Counted from the first letter of the stretch, positions 24,643 through 34,071 are shown. The stretch: DNA of 64,000 nt from Maribacter algarum (ex Lu et al. 2025) (nom. illeg.) (GCA_947495915.1 CANMAW010000008.1:82592-146591), one strand, 5' to 3'. Numbers and translations: made by a program. The notes: generated by a model from the letters alone, not told the origin.

Positions 24643-25905
24643 CTATAATCGTGTATTGATCACATTATTGAATGCAGAACCAAAGGTATAGCTCAAGCCT
24701 ACACTAAAACCAACCTCAAAATCGGTAGCAATTTGTTTTTGCTGTAATAAAACATCTTCGATAGACGCACTTCCAGCAGGTAAGTTTATTTGATCTTGAA
24801 TCAGCTCCATTCTTCCTGAAAAACGAGCAGCCAATCCTTTAAATACACGTACAGAAACATTACCAAAAAATTGAGTTCTGTTTTTTGCAAAATCATTAAG
24901 AAAACTGGAAGCTCTTAATCGCGAATATAAGTTACCCCATGGCTGTCTAAACCGAAATTGCACATCTAAAGAGTGATTAAAGATACCTTCACTAGTTTTA
25001 TTAAAAATGGTAGACTCTATATAGTCATTATGAAAATACCCAATACGGTAAGCAAACACAATTTCATGTCGCAACACTTCATTATAAGGAAAAATATTAT
25101 ACTCAATAGCCGGATCAAAGTAATACCTAAAATCGAGATTAGTAAATGTATTGTGCCGACCACCCACAAACATACCTGCAGACCAATGATCAGACAAACT
25201 TCGTACCACACTACCATCTAGAGAATAGCGAAATCTTTTACTGGTAAAAGTCTCCTCTTCTTGAACAAACTCGCTTGTGGCCTGATTTAATTGAAAATCT
25301 GTTCGTATTCGAATTTTTTCAGTGACGCGATCACTTTCAAATCCAACCTCGTATTCAAATCTTTTTCGGCTAGATTCTCTTTTCATTTCCGCCTCACCAT
25401 ATACCTCAAATATCCAATTATTCCACGGGTCATCGAAATCTATATCCTGCTGCTTAGCCAAACCAGAATTACTAACCCTGTAGTCAATAGAACCAGCCAG
25501 ATCTGAATCGATTAAAAAGCGTAGCAACCCTTTCTTAATAGCTTTTACAAGTCCTTTTCTAATGTCATCAGCAGTCATATTCGCATTAGAATCATAACTA
25601 CCTTTTTCCACAACATCTTGATATTCTCCAATTCCTTTAAAATCTAACTTATAAGTACGTCCACCACTACCATTGGCTATATCATATATAAATAGCTGCA
25701 CGTTGGCCTGCGCTTGGTCACGTACATGACTAACAAAATCTATTTCTTGTCGAACGTAACTTTTCTCACAATTACAATCTACAAAAAGCTTTAATCGGCC
25801 CTTTGTGTCTTCCTTTTGCGGGTAGCAGAAAATTGGTAAAATAATTAATACGAATAATGATAGCCTTCTTCTGGTAAAAGAAAGCCGAAACGTTGGTTTT
25901 GGCAT
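24643..25905 (-). CDS. outer-membrane protein of unknown family
   Basis: 420 residues. Signal anchor LFVLIILPIFCYP, then KLFVDCNCEKSYVRQEIDFV and a ~100-residue soluble part (LFIYDIANGSGG), and a C-terminal ~230 residues of alternating amphipathic strands ending ...VGLSYTFG, typical of an outer-membrane beta-barrel. I recognise no named family. The CxC pair after the signal may be structural or metal-binding. It has its own intergenic region with a palindrome upstream and is followed by a ~90-base gap before the exonuclease. Confidence 0.7.
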   Translation of the reverse strand: MPKPTFRLSFTRRRLSLFVLIILPIFCYPQKEDTKGRLKLFVDCNCEKSYVRQEIDFVSHVRDQAQANVQLFIYDIANGSGGRTYKLDFKGIGEYQDVVEKGSYDSNANMTADDIRKGLVKAIKKGLLRFLIDSDLAGSIDYRVSNSGLAKQQDIDFDDPWNNWIFEVYGEAEMKRESSRKRFEYEVGFESDRVTEKIRIRTDFQLNQATSEFVQEEETFTSKRFRYSLDGSVVRSLSDHWSAGMFVGGRHNTFTNLDFRYYFDPAIEYNIFPYNEVLRHEIVFAYRIGYFHNDYIESTIFNKTSEGIFNHSLDVQFRFRQPWGNLYSRLRASSFLNDFAKNRTQFFGNVSVRVFKGLAARFSGRMELIQDQINLPAGSASIEDVLLQQKQIATDFEVGFSVGLSYTFGSAFNNVINTRL

Positions 25906-26003
25906 GGTATATAAAAAAAGACAAGTTAATTCTTAAAACAGCGCATAACTGTTAGCATATTGTTAATACAAGAATTAACATTAGAAGTTACCTTTTTTTA
26001 AGA

Positions 26004-26025
26004 TTTACGAAAAAGTATTCGTAAA
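26004..26025. promoter_or_regulatory. 22-base dyad TTTACGAA-N6-TTCGTAAA
   Basis: Perfect 8+8 inverted repeat, with outer CCTTTTTT / AAAAAAGG flanks (25991-26030), between the E2 stop (26067) and the outer-membrane protein ATG (25905). No T-run on the minus strand after the stem, so it is an operator candidate rather than an intrinsic terminator. Confidence 0.4.
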
Positions 26026-26066
26026 AAAGGGTTGTCTTTTATATTATATTCAAGAAAAAAAAATGA

Positions 26067-27416
26067 TTACACTTCTCTATTGAGATCCCAAGCCTCTAAA
26101 TAGTCAGCAACGGCCTTGGCAAACATGCTACCAAGGGCTCCATTTACCACACGATGATCGTAACTATGTGAAATGTACATTTTACTTCGAATTGCTATAA
26201 AGTCGCCTTCTTCAGTTTCTATTACAGAAGGTATTTTTCGAATCGCACCAAGTGCCAAAATTCCCACTTGCGGCTGATTTATAATTGGAGTACCAAAAAC
26301 ACTACCAAAGGTGCCAACATTAGTAACGGTGTACGTACCATCTTGAATCTCATCTGGTTTTAATTTATTTTCACGAGAACGCGTAGCTAAATCATTGACC
26401 ACCTTAGCCATACCTACTAAATTCAATTGATCAGCATTTTTGATTACAGGAACGATCAAATTTCCATCAGGTAAAGCTGCGGCCATACCAATGTTAATAT
26501 TTTTTTTCTTTATTACCGTATCGCCATTCACAGAAATATTCATCATCGGATATTTCTTCAATGCCTTTGCAACAGCTTCCATAAAGATTGGCGTAAAGGT
26601 CAACTTCTCGCCTTCTGTTTTCTCAAAAGTGCTCTTCATTTTATTCCGCCAGTTTACCACATTGGTTACATCAACTTCAATAAAACTTTGAACATGCGCA
26701 GATGTAGAAACACTAGCCACCATATGCTTGGCAATAAGTTTACCCATTCGAGACATTTCAATGACCTCATCGTTGCCCGAAACTTGAACTGTTGTTGCTT
26801 GCGAAGTTTGCGCAATATTTTCTTGATTCTTCTGCGGTGCCTCTGTAGTCTGTGCAACCGCGGCTTCTTTTGCATTTGTATCAGTAGCGACAACGGCATT
26901 ATTATCTGTAACCTTGCCATTTGCAACGAATGACAAAATATCATTTTTAGTTACCCTACCTTCTTTACCAGTACCCTTTATAGTATCTAGAGTTGCAACT
27001 GAAATACCTTCTTGTTTGGCAATATTTTTAACCAAAGGCGAGTAAAAACGCTCTGTACTGCTATAATCTTGAACCGAACTAGAACTCGTTTCTTTTGCAA
27101 TGGAAATATTCTCTTCAATAGCCGCTATAGCTTCGGCAGCAGGTTTTTCATCTAAAGCTGCAACTGGTGCGGCACCTTTAATTTCAATTACAGCTACAGT
27201 TTCGCCAACTTTAATTACATCATCAACTTGAAACTTTTTCTCTAGCAAAACACCTTCCACCTCACTAGGCACTTCAGAATCTACTTTGTCTGTTGCTATT
27301 TCAAAAACCGGCTCATCTAACTCAATAGTATCGCCTATTTCTTTAAGCCAAGTAGTTAGTGTCGCTTCTGCAACACTTTCTCCCATTCGCGGTAATTTCA
27401 GTTCAAATTTTGACAT
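26067..27416 (-). CDS. 2-oxo acid dehydrogenase E2 component (dihydrolipoyl acyltransferase, branched-chain type)
   Basis: 449 residues. Lipoyl domain (about 1-80) with the lipoylated Lys in EIATDKVDSEVP, an acidic-Ala linker, peripheral-subunit-binding domain (about 125-170: SPLVKNIAKQEGISVATLDT), then the CAT domain with the active-site motif SYDHRVVNGALG near the C-terminus. It transfers the acyl group from lipoyl to CoA. No E1 or E3 gene is nearby, which is usual for flavobacteria where E2 stands alone and E1 is a fused alpha-beta protein elsewhere. Substrate (branched-chain 2-oxo acids) inferred from sequence type. Confidence 0.92.
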   Translation of the reverse strand: MSKFELKLPRMGESVAEATLTTWLKEIGDTIELDEPVFEIATDKVDSEVPSEVEGVLLEKKFQVDDVIKVGETVAVIEIKGAAPVAALDEKPAAEAIAAIEENISIAKETSSSSVQDYSSTERFYSPLVKNIAKQEGISVATLDTIKGTGKEGRVTKNDILSFVANGKVTDNNAVVATDTNAKEAAVAQTTEAPQKNQENIAQTSQATTVQVSGNDEVIEMSRMGKLIAKHMVASVSTSAHVQSFIEVDVTNVVNWRNKMKSTFEKTEGEKLTFTPIFMEAVAKALKKYPMMNISVNGDTVIKKKNINIGMAAALPDGNLIVPVIKNADQLNLVGMAKVVNDLATRSRENKLKPDEIQDGTYTVTNVGTFGSVFGTPIINQPQVGILALGAIRKIPSVIETEEGDFIAIRSKMYISHSYDHRVVNGALGSMFAKAVADYLEAWDLNREV

Positions 27417-27453
27417 ATTGCTATTCTAACTGCTGTTTTACGTATATTTTTTG

Positions 27454-27461
27454 CAAAAATA
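27454..27461 (-). promoter_or_regulatory. -7 promoter element (TATTTTTG) of the E2 gene
   Basis: Minus-strand TATTTTTG, matching TAnnTTTG, 37 bases before the ATG at 27416. No -33 element seen. Confidence 0.4.
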
Positions 27462-27509
27462 CTAAAAATATAAGGTTGTTGTTAAATTTAATACAATTTT
27501 AAGATGAGG

Positions 27510-28130
27510 CTAATTTGCTTTTAATGAACCTTCAAAAGGAATTCTATTCAAAATACTACGCCCTAATGTAACTTCATCTGCATATTCTAATTCATCACCA
27601 ACCGCAATTCCTCGTGCAATTGTTGATGTTTTAATTTCTAAACCTTCAATTTGTTTATAAATATAGAAGTTCGTAGTATCCCCTTCCATGGTAGAACTTA
27701 ACGCAAAAATAAGTTCCTTTATTACTCCTTCTTTGGCTTTCTGAACTAAAGAATTTATAGTTAAATCTTGTGGCCCTACCCCTTCCATTGGAGATATCTT
27801 CCCTCCTAAAACATGATACAAGCCTTTAAACTGACTGGTGTTTTCAATGGCCATAACATCTCTAATATCTTCCACTACACACACCAAAGAACTATCTCGT
27901 TTCGGATTTGCACAAATTTCGCAAAGCATAACATCTGAAATATTGTGGCAACTTTTACAGAACTTAATTGTAGTTCGCAAAGTGGTTAATGAATGTGCTA
28001 ATTTTTCAGTTTGAGCTTCAGGTTGTTTCAATAAATGCAATACTAAACGAAGTGCAGTGCGCTTACCAATACCAGGTAACTGCGACATTTCGTAGACTGC
28101 ATTCTCTAAGAGTTTTGATGAAAAATCCAT
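27510..28130 (-). CDS. recR: recombination mediator RecR
   Basis: 206 residues from the ATG at 28130 ([20 protein letters not shown]). N-terminal HhH ([12 protein letters not shown]), zinc finger [16 protein letters not shown], Toprim domain with [14 protein letters not shown], and C-terminal [16 protein letters not shown]. It loads RecA at gaps with RecO. A -7 element TACCTTTG sits at 28136-28143, only 5 bases before this ATG, so the message is leaderless or nearly so and the longer frame (to 28148) is excluded. Divergent from the symporter at 28189. Confidence 0.95.
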   Translation of the reverse strand: MDFSSKLLENAVYEMSQLPGIGKRTALRLVLHLLKQPEAQTEKLAHSLTTLRTTIKFCKSCHNISDVMLCEICANPKRDSSLVCVVEDIRDVMAIENTSQFKGLYHVLGGKISPMEGVGPQDLTINSLVQKAKEGVIKELIFALSSTMEGDTTNFYIYKQIEGLEIKTSTIARGIAVGDELEYADEVTLGRSILNRIPFEGSLKAN

Positions 28131-28135
28131 AGACA

Positions 28136-28143
28136 CAAAGGTA
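28136..28143 (-). promoter_or_regulatory. recR: -7 promoter element (TACCTTTG) of recR
   Basis: Minus-strand TACCTTTG matches TAnnTTTG and ends 5 bases before the recR ATG at 28130, predicting a leaderless transcript. Confidence 0.5.
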
Positions 28144-28188
28144 CACACTATTTTTACTTTTTGTAATTTGCTTTGAAATCATTTCTAC

Positions 28189-29661
28189 ATGACACCAACT
28201 CATATTCTGTTACTTATTGGCAGTTATTTTTTACTTCTTTTATTGATATCATATTTTACCGGTAAGAATGATTCAAATGTTGATTTTTTTAAAGCAGGAA
28301 AAGAATCACCCTGGTACTTAGTTGCTTTTGGAATGGTAGGCGCCTCTTTATCAGGAGTCACATTCATTTCAGTACCCGGTTGGGTAGAAGCTTCTCAGTT
28401 CAGTTATATGCAAGTTGTTTTAGGATATTTCTTAGGATACTTAATTACGGCCTATGTATTGCTACCTATTTATTACAAGCAAAATGTGACATCAATTTAT
28501 CAATATTTAGATGATCGTTTTGGGTTTGTCAGTTACAAAGTTGGTGCTGTTTCATTTTTTGTATCGAGAGTTTTAGGGGCTGCATTTCGTCTCTTTTTAG
28601 TAGCGATAGTTTTACAACAATTTGTTTTTGACGAGCTTAATATTGACTTTAAGATCACCGTAATTATTTCCATTTTATTAATATGGATTTATACCTTTAG
28701 AGGAGGTATCAAAACTATTGTTTGGACGGACACGCTGCAAACGCTCTTTATGCTTGTGTCAGTAAGCTTATCAATTTATTTTATTCTAGATAAAATGGAT
28801 TGGACCTTTGCTGACTTTATAGCCTCAGAAGAATTTTCAGCTTATAGCCAAACAATATTCATCGATGATTTTTTAGAAAAAAATCATTTAATTAAATCGT
28901 TCTTAGGTGGCATGTTTATTACTATTTGTATGACTGGTCTTGACCAAGATATGATGCAAAAAAACCTGACCTGTAAGACCCTTAAAGATGCACAAAAAAA
29001 CATGGTCAGTTTTAGTGTAGTGTTAGTAGTTGTTACCTTTGTTTTTATGCTTTTAGGAGCACTCTTATTTATATATGCTGAGAAAAATGGAATCGCTTTA
29101 CCGCTAATGGATGGCAAACCCAAGTCTGATTTATTGTTTCCAGAGATTGCATTAAACAGCGATTTAGGCATTGTAGTCGCCATAACTTTTATGTTGGGCC
29201 TAATTGCAGCTGCTTACAGCAGTGCAGATAGTGCCTTAACTTCATTAACTACATCGTTTTGTGTTGATTTTTTAAATATTGAAAAGAAACCCATAGGGGA
29301 TCAAAAATTAATTCGAAAATTTACTCATGTTGGCATGAGTATTATGCTGATTATTGTGGTCATTGCCTTTAAATATATTCTAGATACGAACGTTATTGAT
29401 GGGCTATTACAAGTTGCTGGCTATACTTACGGGCCGCTATTGGGTCTTTTCGCATTCGGAATTTTCACAAAATACCAGGTGAAAGATCACTTCGTGTGGA
29501 TTGTCGCTCTGCTGTCAGTACTTACAGTCTATGGTATCGCCAGTATACCCGCTAAGTTTCTAGGTGGATATATTATTGGATACGAGTTATTACCCTTAAA
29601 CGGACTTTTTACTTTTATAGGATTGTGGTTAATTCGCAGAAAACATACCGCTATTGCATAG
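28189..29661 (+). CDS. sodium:solute symporter (SSS family)
   Basis: 490 residues, about 13 membrane segments. Family features: [40 protein letters not shown] (first helices), [26 protein letters not shown], and the sodium-site-region segment [21 protein letters not shown] members carry sugars, amino acids, vitamins or organic acids with Na+; the substrate cannot be told. Divergent from recR; the next gene on the plus strand is far away and the neighbour downstream is convergent. Confidence 0.93.
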   Translation: MTPTHILLLIGSYFLLLLLISYFTGKNDSNVDFFKAGKESPWYLVAFGMVGASLSGVTFISVPGWVEASQFSYMQVVLGYFLGYLITAYVLLPIYYKQNVTSIYQYLDDRFGFVSYKVGAVSFFVSRVLGAAFRLFLVAIVLQQFVFDELNIDFKITVIISILLIWIYTFRGGIKTIVWTDTLQTLFMLVSVSLSIYFILDKMDWTFADFIASEEFSAYSQTIFIDDFLEKNHLIKSFLGGMFITICMTGLDQDMMQKNLTCKTLKDAQKNMVSFSVVLVVVTFVFMLLGALLFIYAEKNGIALPLMDGKPKSDLLFPEIALNSDLGIVVAITFMLGLIAAAYSSADSALTSLTTSFCVDFLNIEKKPIGDQKLIRKFTHVGMSIMLIIVVIAFKYILDTNVIDGLLQVAGYTYGPLLGLFAFGIFTKYQVKDHFVWIVALLSVLTVYGIASIPAKFLGGYIIGYELLPLNGLFTFIGLWLIRRKHTAIA

Positions 29662-29750
29662 TTCAACCCATCGATAAAAAGCATATTTCATCGATTAGAA
29701 TTAACATGAAGTGTTAAAGTTATGTGAATAAATTCTGTCATTTCAAATAC

Positions 29751-30125
29751 TTACAAATTGTATTGGTTCGTAGAAAGCAAAACTAATGTACAAGCTACCT
29801 CCACCTCTATTCCATTGTTTTTAAGTATTTTATATAAGTCGGGGTTTTCCGTTCCCGGATTAAATATTACTCTTTTAGGAGCGATTTGTAAGAAAGCATC
29901 GTAATATTCAGGCTGGCGAGCTGCTCCTATATATAAAGTTATAGTGTGTATGTTTTGAAAATCTTGTAAATTGGTCTTGATTTCGCATCCCTTTATTTTA
30001 CCTGGTTTTAAACCAAAAGCTTCAGTTTCAATGTTATGGTCCAATAGCCTTTTCGTGGCAATATTACTATAACGACTGCTTTTTAAAGATGCGCCGAAGA
30101 CAAGTGTTTTTTTATTTGTTTTCAT
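29751..30125 (-). CDS. CoA-binding-domain protein (YccU-like)
   Basis: 124 residues, one Rossmann-type CoA-binding domain: KTLVFGASLKSSRYSNIATK, HNIETEAFGLKPGKIKG, TITLYIGAARQPEYYDAF, VIFNPGTENPDLYKI. Members bind CoA or NAD; function is not established. Shorter than full-length acyl-CoA-synthetase-type proteins, as usual for the single-domain form. It is convergent with the symporter, with 89 bases between the stops. Confidence 0.85.
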   Translation of the reverse strand: MKTNKKTLVFGASLKSSRYSNIATKRLLDHNIETEAFGLKPGKIKGCEIKTNLQDFQNIHTITLYIGAARQPEYYDAFLQIAPKRVIFNPGTENPDLYKILKNNGIEVEVACTLVLLSTNQYNL

Positions 30126-30276
30126 ATTGATGTTAAAGTTACCTTAACAGGTGTAACGAATTGAGAATAATACCGTCTATTATTAAGGCGTCATTAAAAA
30201 ATATAGATTTAGTTGTTGATGAAGCTATATGTTTATAGTTAATGGTTAGTGTTTAGTATAGCCGAATCGATAACAG

Positions 30277-30304
30277 AAACCCCGACCAAATTGGTCGGGG
30301 TTTT
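30277..30304 (-). terminator. intrinsic terminator of fabH
   Basis: Strong GC-rich stem ACCCCGACCAA / TTGGTCGGGGT 30 bases after the fabH stop on the minus strand. T-runs on both sides make it usable in both directions. Confidence 0.85.
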
Positions 30305-30333
30305 GTGTTTTTAATTACAGGATGTAAAATTCA

Positions 30334-31344
30334 CTACCAACGAATTATAGCACTACCCCATGTAAATCCACTACCAAACGCAGCTAATACAACCAAATCT
30401 CCTGACTTTATTTTATTTTGCTCCCATGCTTCTGTTAAAGCAATAGGTATTGACGCTGCAGTAGTATTACCATAATTCATAATATTATTATATACCTGAT
30501 CATCAGTAAGCTTAAACTTATTTTGAATAAATTGAGAAATTCGAAGATTCGCTTGATGCGGAATTAACATATCTATCGCTGTTGGTGGTAAATTATTAGC
30601 CGCCAAACCTTCTAAAATCACCTCACTAAAACGCACTACGGCATTTTTAAATACAAATTGCCCATTCATATGCGGTAAGTATGAAACATCATCAGGGTTA
30701 TTATCTGCTATAATTTCATTCACCCAACGGCTACCCATTCCAGGTGCAATTAAAGACAATTCTTCGGCATGCTCTCCTTCTGAATGTAGATGGGTAGACA
30801 GTATACCTTTTGAAGTATCTGTTTCTCTACTTAAAATTGCTGCGCCTGCACCATCTCCAAAAATAACAGAAACTCCCCTACCTCTAGTGGTCATATCTAA
30901 TCCTTTCGAATGTATTTCAGAACCAATGACCAATATATTCTTATACATTCCACTTTTTATATACTGATCAGCAACAGAAACTGCATACACAAAACCTGAA
31001 CATTGGTTTCTAACATCTAATGCCCCAACGGTTTTTATTCCCAAATCACGTTGTACTAAAACTCCCGGTCCAGGAAAATAATAATCCGGACTAAGCGTCG
31101 CAAAAATGATAAAATCGATATCATCTTTACTTATACCCGCACGCTCAATTGCTATTTTTGCCGCTTTAACCCCCATTGAGGTTGTTGAATTTCCATCATC
31201 TTTAGTAACATGGCGGCGCTCTTTAATACCGGTTCGCTCTTGAATCCATTCGTCACTGGTATCCATCACTTTAGACAATTCATCGTTAGTGACTACGTTC
31301 TCAGGCACATAATACCCAAGGCCTGTTATTTTCGAGTTGAACAT
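30334..31344 (-). CDS. fabH: beta-ketoacyl-ACP synthase III
   Basis: 336 residues. Active-site Cys115 in NQCSGFVYA, the His in IPHQANLRI, and the Asn in NYGNTTAASIPIAL make up the Cys-His-Asn triad; the C-terminal LAAFGSGFTWGSAIIRW is standard. It condenses acetyl- or branched acyl-CoA with malonyl-ACP to start fatty-acid synthesis; iso-branched starters are expected in this phylum. Single gene, not in the plsX-fab cluster. It carries a perfect 12-base palindrome (CGCCTATAGGCG) 23 bases before its ATG and a strong terminator behind it. Confidence 0.95.
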   Translation of the reverse strand: MFNSKITGLGYYVPENVVTNDELSKVMDTSDEWIQERTGIKERRHVTKDDGNSTTSMGVKAAKIAIERAGISKDDIDFIIFATLSPDYYFPGPGVLVQRDLGIKTVGALDVRNQCSGFVYAVSVADQYIKSGMYKNILVIGSEIHSKGLDMTTRGRGVSVIFGDGAGAAILSRETDTSKGILSTHLHSEGEHAEELSLIAPGMGSRWVNEIIADNNPDDVSYLPHMNGQFVFKNAVVRFSEVILEGLAANNLPPTAIDMLIPHQANLRISQFIQNKFKLTDDQVYNNIMNYGNTTAASIPIALTEAWEQNKIKSGDLVVLAAFGSGFTWGSAIIRW

Positions 31345-31366
31345 TTTTCGTTGTTTTTGTTTGTTT

Positions 31367-31378
31367 CGCCTATAGGCG
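31367..31378. promoter_or_regulatory. perfect 12-base palindrome CGCCTATAGGCG upstream of fabH
   Basis: Exact dyad, its end 23 bases before the fabH ATG on the minus strand. Possible operator. Confidence 0.4.
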
Positions 31379-31451
31379 CAAGGTAGTGAATGCTATCTAT
31401 TTCGTCAAAATGCCCCCTTAAAAGAATTTATTTAAGTTCTGCATAAACGAC

Positions 31452-31484
31452 AAAACGTGCTTTCGGAGGCGAAAACACGTTTTT
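31452..31484 (+). terminator. strong hairpin with T-run in the fabH-htpG interval
   Basis: AAAACGTG-C-TTTCG-GAGG-CGAAA-A-CACGTTTT: 8 + 5 base pairs with one mismatch, tetraloop GAGG, then TTTTT. It looks like an intrinsic terminator for something transcribed on the plus strand, but no gene precedes it on that strand. It may also be a structured leader of either gene. Confidence 0.45.
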
Positions 31485-31737
31485 AACAACCTAACTAAAA
31501 AATAAGATTGCAATAATCAAATTTCTTTTTCATAGCAATTTTAGCCCGATTGCTTGGTTAAAAATACATAATGTTTAACTATTTACCAAAAATATTAAAC
31601 AAAATATCCCAATCGTAGTTTGTGTCAGTTTGTCAGTTGTTATGAATATGGTATTTTTTTTGACTAGCAATTGCCTAAATAGTACAAACAAAAAATATCT
31701 TCATTACTGAAGTTTTGAAGAGCAAAACAATTCTTTT

Positions 31738-33624
31738 ATGGCAAAAGGCAAGATTAATGTATCAGTAGAAAACATATTTCCGCTGATTAAGAAATTTTTA
31801 TATAGCGATCATGAAATTTTTCTTCGAGAATTAATTTCAAATGCTACCGATGCGACTTTGAAGCTGAAGCATTTAACATCAATTGGGGAGGCAAAAGTAG
31901 AATATGGCAACCCAAGAATTGAAATCAAGGTTGACAAAGAAGGAAAGAAACTTCATATCATTGACCAAGGTTTAGGTATGACTGAAGAAGAGGTTAAAAA
32001 TTATATTAACCAAGTTGCTTTTTCTGGAGCCGAAGAGTTTTTAAACAAATATGAAGACGGAGCGAAAGACACCGGTATTATCGGTCATTTTGGTTTAGGA
32101 TTCTATTCTGCCTTCATGGTAGCAGATACCGTTGAGATTATAACAAAAAGTTATAAAGATGAACCAGCAGCACATTGGTCTTGTGATGGTTCACCAAATT
32201 TCACCTTAAAGAAAGGTAAGAAAGAAGATCGCGGTACCGAAATCATTTTGCATATTGCTGATGACTCAACAGAATTCTTAGAAGAAAGCCGTATTAACGA
32301 GCTTTTAAGTAAGTACAATAAATTTATGCCAATTCCGATTAAATTCGGAATGCGTACAGAAACATTACCAAAGCCAGAAGGTGCGAAAGAAGAAGACCCA
32401 GCGCCAACTAAAGAAGTAGACAATATCGTTAACAATCCTAATCCGGCTTGGACAAAACAACCCGCTGATTTAGAAGATGCTGATTATAAAGGTTTCTATA
32501 GAGAATTGTATCCAATGCAATTTGAAGAGCCTCTATTCCATATTCATTTGAATGTAGATTATCCTTTTAACCTGACGGGAATACTTTACTTTCCGAAGTT
32601 AACACAAGATTTAAACGTTCAAAAAGACCGTATTCAACTGTATCAAAACCAAGTTTTTGTTACTGATAATGTAGAGGGTATTGTTCCTGAATTTTTGACT
32701 ATGCTACGCGGTGTTATTGATTCACCAGATATTCCATTGAACGTATCACGTTCATATTTACAAGCAGATGGAGCGGTTAAAAAGATTTCTTCTTATATCA
32801 CTAGAAAGGTTGCTGATAAATTAAGTTCATTATTTAAGAACAATCGTGAAGATTTCGAAGCCAAGTGGAACGATATTAAAATCGTTATCGAGTACGGAAT
32901 GCTTTCTGAAGACAAGTTTTTTGAAAAAGCTGACAAATTTGCCTTGTACCCTACCGTAGATGGTAACTTCTATACATTTGAAGAGTTACAAGAAAAAATC
33001 AAAGACACACAAACCGATAAAGATGACAAACTAGTTATTCTTTATGCTTCCGATAAAGATGCTCAGCATAGTTATATTGAGGCAGCAAAAACGAAAGGAT
33101 ACGAGGTTTTAATGATGGATTCTCCGATTATCGGCCATTTGATGCAGAAATTAGAGACTTCTAAAGAAAAAGTATCTTTTGCTCGTGTTGATGCAGATCA
33201 CCTTGACAATCTTATTAAAAAGGAAGAAACGGCAATTTCGAAGTTATCTGATGAAGAAAAAGAAAAACTTAAGGCTGAATTAGAAGAAACAATAACAAAT
33301 AAAAGTTATACGGTTCAACTAGAGGCAATGGATAGCTCTGCGTCACCGTTCATTATTACAGAACCAGAATTTATGCGTCGTATGAAAGAGATGCAACAAA
33401 CTGGCGGTGGCGGAATGTTCGGTATGGGTAACATGCCAGAAATGTACAACCTCATTGTGAATACTAATCATGAGTTAGTCAATGAGATTTTAAATACTAA
33501 AACGGCTAAAAAGAAAGAACGATTAATCAATCAGTCGCTCGATTTGGCTCGACTTTCTAAGGGACTATTAAAAGGTGAAGAGTTAACTGCCTTTATCAAA
33601 CGTAGTTACGAAATGGTAAAATAA
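31738..33624 (+). CDS. htpG: Hsp90-family chaperone HtpG
   Basis: 628 residues. N-terminal ATPase: FLRELISNATDA, DQGLGMTEEEV, GHFGLGFYSAFMVAD. The middle domain has NVSRSYLQAD, including the catalytic-loop Arg, and the C-terminal dimerisation domain starts about residue 520. Relative to E. coli HtpG there are extra residues in the middle (a charged, proline-rich insert around residue 215, PKPEGAKEEDPAPTKE). A Gly-Met-rich stretch GGGGMFGMGNMPEM lies near residue 558. Cytosolic; folds client proteins under stress. Two terminators follow. Confidence 0.96.
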   Translation: MAKGKINVSVENIFPLIKKFLYSDHEIFLRELISNATDATLKLKHLTSIGEAKVEYGNPRIEIKVDKEGKKLHIIDQGLGMTEEEVKNYINQVAFSGAEEFLNKYEDGAKDTGIIGHFGLGFYSAFMVADTVEIITKSYKDEPAAHWSCDGSPNFTLKKGKKEDRGTEIILHIADDSTEFLEESRINELLSKYNKFMPIPIKFGMRTETLPKPEGAKEEDPAPTKEVDNIVNNPNPAWTKQPADLEDADYKGFYRELYPMQFEEPLFHIHLNVDYPFNLTGILYFPKLTQDLNVQKDRIQLYQNQVFVTDNVEGIVPEFLTMLRGVIDSPDIPLNVSRSYLQADGAVKKISSYITRKVADKLSSLFKNNREDFEAKWNDIKIVIEYGMLSEDKFFEKADKFALYPTVDGNFYTFEELQEKIKDTQTDKDDKLVILYASDKDAQHSYIEAAKTKGYEVLMMDSPIIGHLMQKLETSKEKVSFARVDADHLDNLIKKEETAISKLSDEEKEKLKAELEETITNKSYTVQLEAMDSSASPFIITEPEFMRRMKEMQQTGGGGMFGMGNMPEMYNLIVNTNHELVNEILNTKTAKKKERLINQSLDLARLSKGLLKGEELTAFIKRSYEMVK

Positions 33625-33642
33625 ATAGCTTACATATTTACT

Positions 33643-33676
33643 AAAGCCGCTACATTATCAGGTAGCGGCTTTTTTT
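33643..33676 (+). terminator. intrinsic terminator of htpG
   Basis: AAAGCCGCTAC / GTAGCGGCTTT stem with an 8-base loop and a T7 run, 18 bases after the stop. Confidence 0.9.
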
Positions 33677-34071
33677 ATTCGCCAAACTTAAAATCTACTG
33701 GTTTTCTGGTATGGTTTAGTAATACTATTTCCTGTAATTTTCAATTCTTGTTTGAAGGCAAGACACCATTAACTATAGCTATAGTAGCCGCCTTAAGAAA
33801 TTAAGGCGGTTTTTTTAGTCCTCCATATCATAGTTTAAATTACCCTAAACCATTTTCTTAACATCAGGTTTTTTATTCCATTTTTAAACTCAAGCGGCTT
33901 CGATCAATACAAATGTGAAATCTTTCATAAATTATAAGGTATTTCCTTCAAAATATATCAACGTTTCGCAAATTTGCCGCCTTAAATGTGAAAGAGGTCT
34001 CTATATTAAAACAATATAGTTGCTGAAATTCAACCTCCCATTATTAATTGAATTTTAATTTTTACACGATT
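33677..34071 (+). other. non-coding interval, possible small RNA
   Basis: About 110 bases separate the htpG terminator from a second perfect terminator (33787-33816). No ORF is visible. The 110 bases include CTATAGCTATAG (a perfect palindrome), so a short independent transcript ending at the second terminator is possible. The rest, to 34071, is AT-rich with nothing I can name. Confidence 0.3.
33787..33816 (+). terminator. orphan intrinsic terminator
   Basis: CCGCCTTAA-GAAA-TTAAGGCGG followed by T7. It is 163 bases after the htpG stop, with another terminator in between. Confidence 0.88.

Larger units (their letters stand above)
31345..31737. other. divergent fabH-htpG regulatory interval
   Basis: 393 bases between divergent genes, no ORF. 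It contains a perfect palindrome CGCCTATAGGCG (31367-31378) just upstream of fabH and a strong hairpin (31452-31483). I see no exact TAnnTTTG near htpG and no CIRCE element (TTAGCACTC-N9-GAGTGCTAA), so the htpG heat-shock control is not readable here. Confidence 0.5.

Noticed and set aside
24973..25221. 82-codon plus-strand frame inside the outer-membrane protein gene
   Set aside because: Antisense shadow, low complexity.
31345..31737. CIRCE element for htpG
   Set aside because: No TTAGCACTC-N9-GAGTGCTAA is present.
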